This document shows, piece after piece, positions 60,973-64,000 of a DNA stretch of 64,000 nt. How positions within the stretch are numbered: the stretch's first letter is position 1; each line of letters starts with the position of its first letter. Position numbers and translations under genes: made by a program. The DNA lies in contig CAVJCT010000066.1 of NCBI GenBank assembly GCA_963648205.1, positions 1 to 64,000 on the forward strand, written 5' to 3'. This DNA comes from UBA1181 sp963648205 (GTDB taxonomy: Bacteria; Bacteroidota; Bacteroidia; Bacteroidales; Paludibacteraceae). Below the pieces are notes generated by a model. The model did no database searches, was not told where the DNA came from, and worked only from the letters and a program-made list of their open reading frames with translations.

Positions 60973-61815
60973 ATGACTTTAGGAATTATAGGTTTGGGTC
61001 TGATTGGCGGTTCAATGGCAATCGACCTTCGCAGAAATAAATTTGCAGATCGAATCATCGGTAGCGATAATTCGGAACTTAACGCGGTTACTGCTCAGCG
61101 TATCGGTTTGGTGGATGCGGTGATGTCTGTCGACGACTTGATTAAGCAGAGTGATTTGATTCTTTTGGCAGTGCCTGTAAGTGCTGCTATCCGCATGTTG
61201 TCCGACATTTTGGATAAGATAAACGACAATCAGGTGGTGGTCGACACTTGTTCTACAAAGGAGAAATTGAACGACTCAGTTCATTATCATCCTAAGAGAA
61301 AAAATTACGTTGCTTCTCACCCTATGGCAGGTACGGAGTTTAACGGTCCTTGGGCTGCGATTCCGAACTTGTTTGCTGGTCGTGCAGGAGTCATCTGTAA
61401 TGCGGAAGATTCTGACTATAAGGCAGTTGAACTGGTTCGTAAGATGTACGATTGCTTGAATATGCGTATCATTTACATGCGTGCGGCTCACCACGACGTG
61501 CATACAGCCTACGTTTCACACATCTCTCACGTTGTGTCGTTCGCGTTGGCTCTGACCGTTTTGGACAAGGAGAAAAATGAGAAGAACATCTTCGATTTGG
61601 CTTCTGGAGGTTTCACCTCTACGGCACGTTTGGCAAAGAGTAACGCTGATATGTGGGCTCCGATTTTCTTGCAAAACAAAGAAAATGTCTTGTCAGTTTT
61701 GGATGCCTATATGGACAAGTTGAATGCCTTCAAAACAGCGATTCAAGATAATGATGAAGATGCTCTTCGCAAACTCATCGACGATGCAAATCGTATCAAG
61801 CGTATTCTTCGATAG
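60973..61815 (+). CDS. tyrA: Prephenate dehydrogenase
   Basis: A 280-residue enzyme of tyrosine synthesis converting prephenate to 4-hydroxyphenylpyruvate with NAD(P). The Rossmann motif is LGIIGLGLIGGSMAIDLR, the catalytic His is in YVASHPMAGTEFNGPWAA, and the dimer helices contain HHDVHTAYVSHISHVVSFAL. No chorismate mutase or ACT domain is fused. The gene stands alone here, not in the pheA-aspC-aroF cluster seen in some relatives. A bidirectional terminator follows. Confidence 0.9.
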   Translation: MTLGIIGLGLIGGSMAIDLRRNKFADRIIGSDNSELNAVTAQRIGLVDAVMSVDDLIKQSDLILLAVPVSAAIRMLSDILDKINDNQVVVDTCSTKEKLNDSVHYHPKRKNYVASHPMAGTEFNGPWAAIPNLFAGRAGVICNAEDSDYKAVELVRKMYDCLNMRIIYMRAAHHDVHTAYVSHISHVVSFALALTVLDKEKNEKNIFDLASGGFTSTARLAKSNADMWAPIFLQNKENVLSVLDAYMDKLNAFKTAIQDNDEDALRKLIDDANRIKRILR

Positions 61816-61853
61816 TAACAGGATAGCAATCAATATTCTTTAGAATAGACAAT

Positions 61854-61888
61854 AATAAAGGCGGCAGAATCAATCTGTCGCCTTTATT
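61854..61888. terminator. Bidirectional terminator between tyrA and the GH44 gene
   Basis: AATAAAGGCGGCAGA pairs with TCTGTCGCCTTTATT (one G-U) around a 5-nt loop, with A/T runs on both sides. The two genes converge on it. Confidence 0.85.
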
Positions 61889-61907
61889 GTTATACTATCT
61901 TGCTATT

Positions 61908-63773
61908 TTATTTTACAATGAAAGAGAGCGTCTCTTTGACATTGCTTGTCGTAACAACTGCGAAATAATTTCCTGCAGAAAGACTTTCAACATTGATGCT
62001 CACTTGGTTGCCTTTCTCCATGTTGTAGAGGATAGCGACACCTTGCGCATTGAAAATCTCGACAGATTGAATCTGCTTCGTTGCGTTGACTGTGATGACC
62101 TCGCTGGCAGGGTTAGGGTAGAGAGTGATGTTTGCTTCCTCTGCGATATTGTCTTCAATGTCTGTTGTACCGTTGGCGAGAACGATTGCCATGATTGAGT
62201 AGGCTGGTACTTCAAATCCTGAAATTTCGTTATCGGTAATCGAAACAGAGCCAGTCGTCAAAGCATTTTCAGTGTGTGATTTGAAAGTTTGGCTGTCGCT
62301 CAATCCAGAAAGAGAGTAGGTGGTGTAGTCTCCATTTTTGAACGTCGTGTTGGCGATGGAAATCTTTGGAGAGAACGCTGTCGAAGGCGCACGGTTCACC
62401 AAAACGATGGTCATAGAGTCTTTCGCTGCATTGACGGAAGAGTAGGCAGAGAGTAACGACTCATTTGAGGAAACGGAACTAACGTTGATTCCTTTTGCGT
62501 AGGAAGAGAAGAGGTGGACCACCTCCCACATGCTGGTGTTCCAAGTCCAAGGTGAGAAATATTCCAATCCGTGTTTTGAACCCTCACCGATGACAGAGGC
62601 GTAGGCGAGTGCCTTCACCATTTCGGGTGCGCTTGTGCTGACGTTATACTCTCCGATAGCGAAAGGAATGCCGTGACCCTCACCGAAATATTGGTCTAAC
62701 CATGCTTGACAACGCTCGAAGATGTACTCCTTCTTCTGACTCTCGTCCCAACCACCGTTGATTGTCTTCACGCCGTTGGCTCCTGGATAGACGTAGTCTT
62801 TGTCATACAAAACACGGTGAGTTTGAAGAATGTCCGCAGCATCAGTTTCTCCAGGATAGAAGTGAAGGTCGAACACGTCGATCATCTTCACACCAGTTTT
62901 CTTCTCCTCTTCTGCGCATCGCATGATGAAGTACTCCAAGAAATTGTACTTTTTGCCGTTGTAGTTAGGCTGTGCGCTACATCCGTAGAACCAAGTCCAC
63001 TCGCTGGCAGCATTCGGAGCACATAATTTCACGTTCGGATTTTTCTGACGAGCCGCCTTAGCCACAGCGAAGTAACTCTGCATCATCTGCTCGTAGAAAT
63101 CATCGGTGTAAGGGTTTGGAGCGAGGTCGCTGTGCGTTCCACCCCAGATTTCCATCTCGTTGTCCATGTTCCAATATTGGAATTGGTTCATGTCGATTTT
63201 GAGATCGTTTTGCCAGTAGTTGAGAATCTCGGTAGTCGAGTCGGCAGGCCAGTCTATCATAAATTTGCTGACATCACCCAAGTTGGCAACCGTTCCGTCG
63301 GAATTGAAAGTACCACCGCCGCACATTTTTTTTGAGCAACCATCCCACCATTGAGATTTGTTATATTCCCAATCATTGAAGTTGTAAGCGTCGGTGTAAG
63401 GCACTTTCCCCAACAGTTGGAATCCGAAGATGCCCTGTACGTTAGGCAGTTTCTCTTGCATCTGTTGGGCGGTATTGTCCCAGTCGATGCTGTAAACGTT
63501 GTTGTACCAGTCGGGGTGGCAGGTGAGTTTCTTGCGGAAATTGTACTTTGTCAAGTTATTTCCGTTGTTGAGGCGTTCCATTTTAATGCCAGCCTCTTTG
63601 ATGTAGTTGAACTCCTCGTCGTTCTGAGGAATACCATTTCTACCATATATATAAGGTGAGATGGCTTTGTTGTCGGCCTTTGTGTCGATGGTGATGTCGA
63701 CACTTGTACCCGCCCAGGAAGGAAGAGTGAGCGAAAGTGCCAAAGCACTGAGAAATAAGTAATGTTTCTTCAT
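61908..63773 (-). CDS. GH44-type beta-glucanase with T9SS sorting domain
   Basis: A 621-residue secreted glycoside hydrolase. After the signal peptide (SALALSLTLPSWAG) the N-terminus TIDTKADNKAISPYIYGRNG is a GH44 hallmark. The acid/base Glu lies in FQYWNMDNEMEIWGGTHSD (about residue 207) and the nucleophile in IPFAIGEYNVSTSAPE (about 374); DVFDLHFYPGETDAADI is a further family motif. GH44 enzymes hydrolyse cellulose, xyloglucan or related beta-glucans. The last 75 residues (ITLYPNPASEVITVNAT ... GNYFAVVTTSNVKETLSFIVK) are a Por-type domain for type IX secretion. Residue assignments are by motif, not structure. Confidence 0.82.
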   Translation of the reverse strand: MKKHYLFLSALALSLTLPSWAGTSVDITIDTKADNKAISPYIYGRNGIPQNDEEFNYIKEAGIKMERLNNGNNLTKYNFRKKLTCHPDWYNNVYSIDWDNTAQQMQEKLPNVQGIFGFQLLGKVPYTDAYNFNDWEYNKSQWWDGCSKKMCGGGTFNSDGTVANLGDVSKFMIDWPADSTTEILNYWQNDLKIDMNQFQYWNMDNEMEIWGGTHSDLAPNPYTDDFYEQMMQSYFAVAKAARQKNPNVKLCAPNAASEWTWFYGCSAQPNYNGKKYNFLEYFIMRCAEEEKKTGVKMIDVFDLHFYPGETDAADILQTHRVLYDKDYVYPGANGVKTINGGWDESQKKEYIFERCQAWLDQYFGEGHGIPFAIGEYNVSTSAPEMVKALAYASVIGEGSKHGLEYFSPWTWNTSMWEVVHLFSSYAKGINVSSVSSNESLLSAYSSVNAAKDSMTIVLVNRAPSTAFSPKISIANTTFKNGDYTTYSLSGLSDSQTFKSHTENALTTGSVSITDNEISGFEVPAYSIMAIVLANGTTDIEDNIAEEANITLYPNPASEVITVNATKQIQSVEIFNAQGVAILYNMEKGNQVSINVESLSAGNYFAVVTTSNVKETLSFIVK

Positions 63774-64000
63774 GGTATAAAATTTTAGTTCATTTACTCG
63801 TCGATTTTCCGTTTTGATTAACGAAAAGATTCGTAAATGTATAAAAAATGTTAACGTTCGTGGTGGAGTTGCGCAAAAAAGTTGAAGAAAAAGGAAGTAG
63901 AAATGAGATTAAAGGTAAGAAATATAAGCAGTTGATTTGTGAAAATAGGAGAAAGTAGAATTTTTCGTTTCTTAACGCTATTTTGAGAAATTTTACATTA
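63774..64000. other. Gene-free edge of window
   Basis: AT-rich sequence upstream of the GH44 gene. No reading frame, tRNA or clear consensus -7 box was recognised; short inverted stretches around 63815-63860 (AACGAAAAG, CTTTTCG-like) were not convincing. Confidence 0.4.

Overview
The window comes from a member of the Bacteroidetes, most likely order Bacteroidales. Three things point there. Many intergenic regions carry the Bacteroidetes -7 promoter element TAnnTTTG (two copies also have TTTG 20-21 bases upstream) and no Shine-Dalgarno pattern. The gene families are typical: DUF4494, a DoxX-like protein of the BT_3928 type, a lptE-secG cluster, M49 peptidase and a TrmH-type RlmB. Two secreted proteins end in type IX secretion (T9SS) sorting domains, and one of them is a GH44 glucanase, which suggests a polysaccharide-degrading, perhaps gut or rumen, bacterium. 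Genus cannot be decided from the sequence.

Layout. 1-2.9 kb: a cell-surface gene cut by the window edge, a truncated lipoprotein and an AAA-ATPase/nuclease fusion. 3.0-5.9 kb: an operon of a sigma-54 activator, lptE, a TPR-like gene and secG. 6.2-9.2 kb: a CapD-type sugar-nucleotide dehydratase and mannose-6-phosphate isomerase. 9.3-14.7 kb: envelope proteins (MORN, lipoprotein, NlpC/P60-LysM, OmpA-type) and a second ATPase/nuclease. 14.9-19.6 kb: TM2-SHOCT, a FISUMP-like lipoprotein, a membrane protein, uvrB and pspC, with three copies of a 42-bp palindromic element at gene 3' ends. 19.8-34.5 kb: housekeeping metabolism and repair (paaK, U32, metA, ruvX, def, DoxX-like, tpiA, ispD, recG, acyl-CoA ligase, DUF4494, YggS, a membrane protein).

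34.5-35.9 kb is accessory: tRNA-Arg, then two direct copies of an array of 28-nt palindromes on either side of a dinD pseudogene. The palindromes match a stretch of dinD coding sequence. 35.9-41.0 kb: DPP III, a secreted protein, RluA-type synthase, rlmB and rimM, all on the minus strand. 41.1-43.0 kb: a four-copy 33-bp-period array in front of a third ATPase/nuclease. 43.2-48.3 kb: a large CotH/lamin-tail T9SS protein and dnaK, which has a sigma-54-like promoter. 48.4-49.7 kb is decaying: a PD-(D/E)XK-like gene that appears interrupted by a stop, and the 3' end of a DUF4143 ATPase preceded by a second four-copy, 33-bp-period array. 49.7-63.8 kb: ADP-ribosylglycohydrolase, TMEM43-like, tRNA-His, an AmpG-like transporter, RsmI-like, trkA, pyrH, a structured noncoding RNA candidate, a K+/H+ antiporter, DUF4197, a Crp/Fnr regulator, tyrA and the GH44 enzyme.

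The most unusual signals are the two 33-bp-period arrays that run straight into promoter-like -7 boxes of two different ATPase genes, the dinD-derived palindrome arrays, and the roughly 350-nt structured transcript between pyrH and the antiporter.
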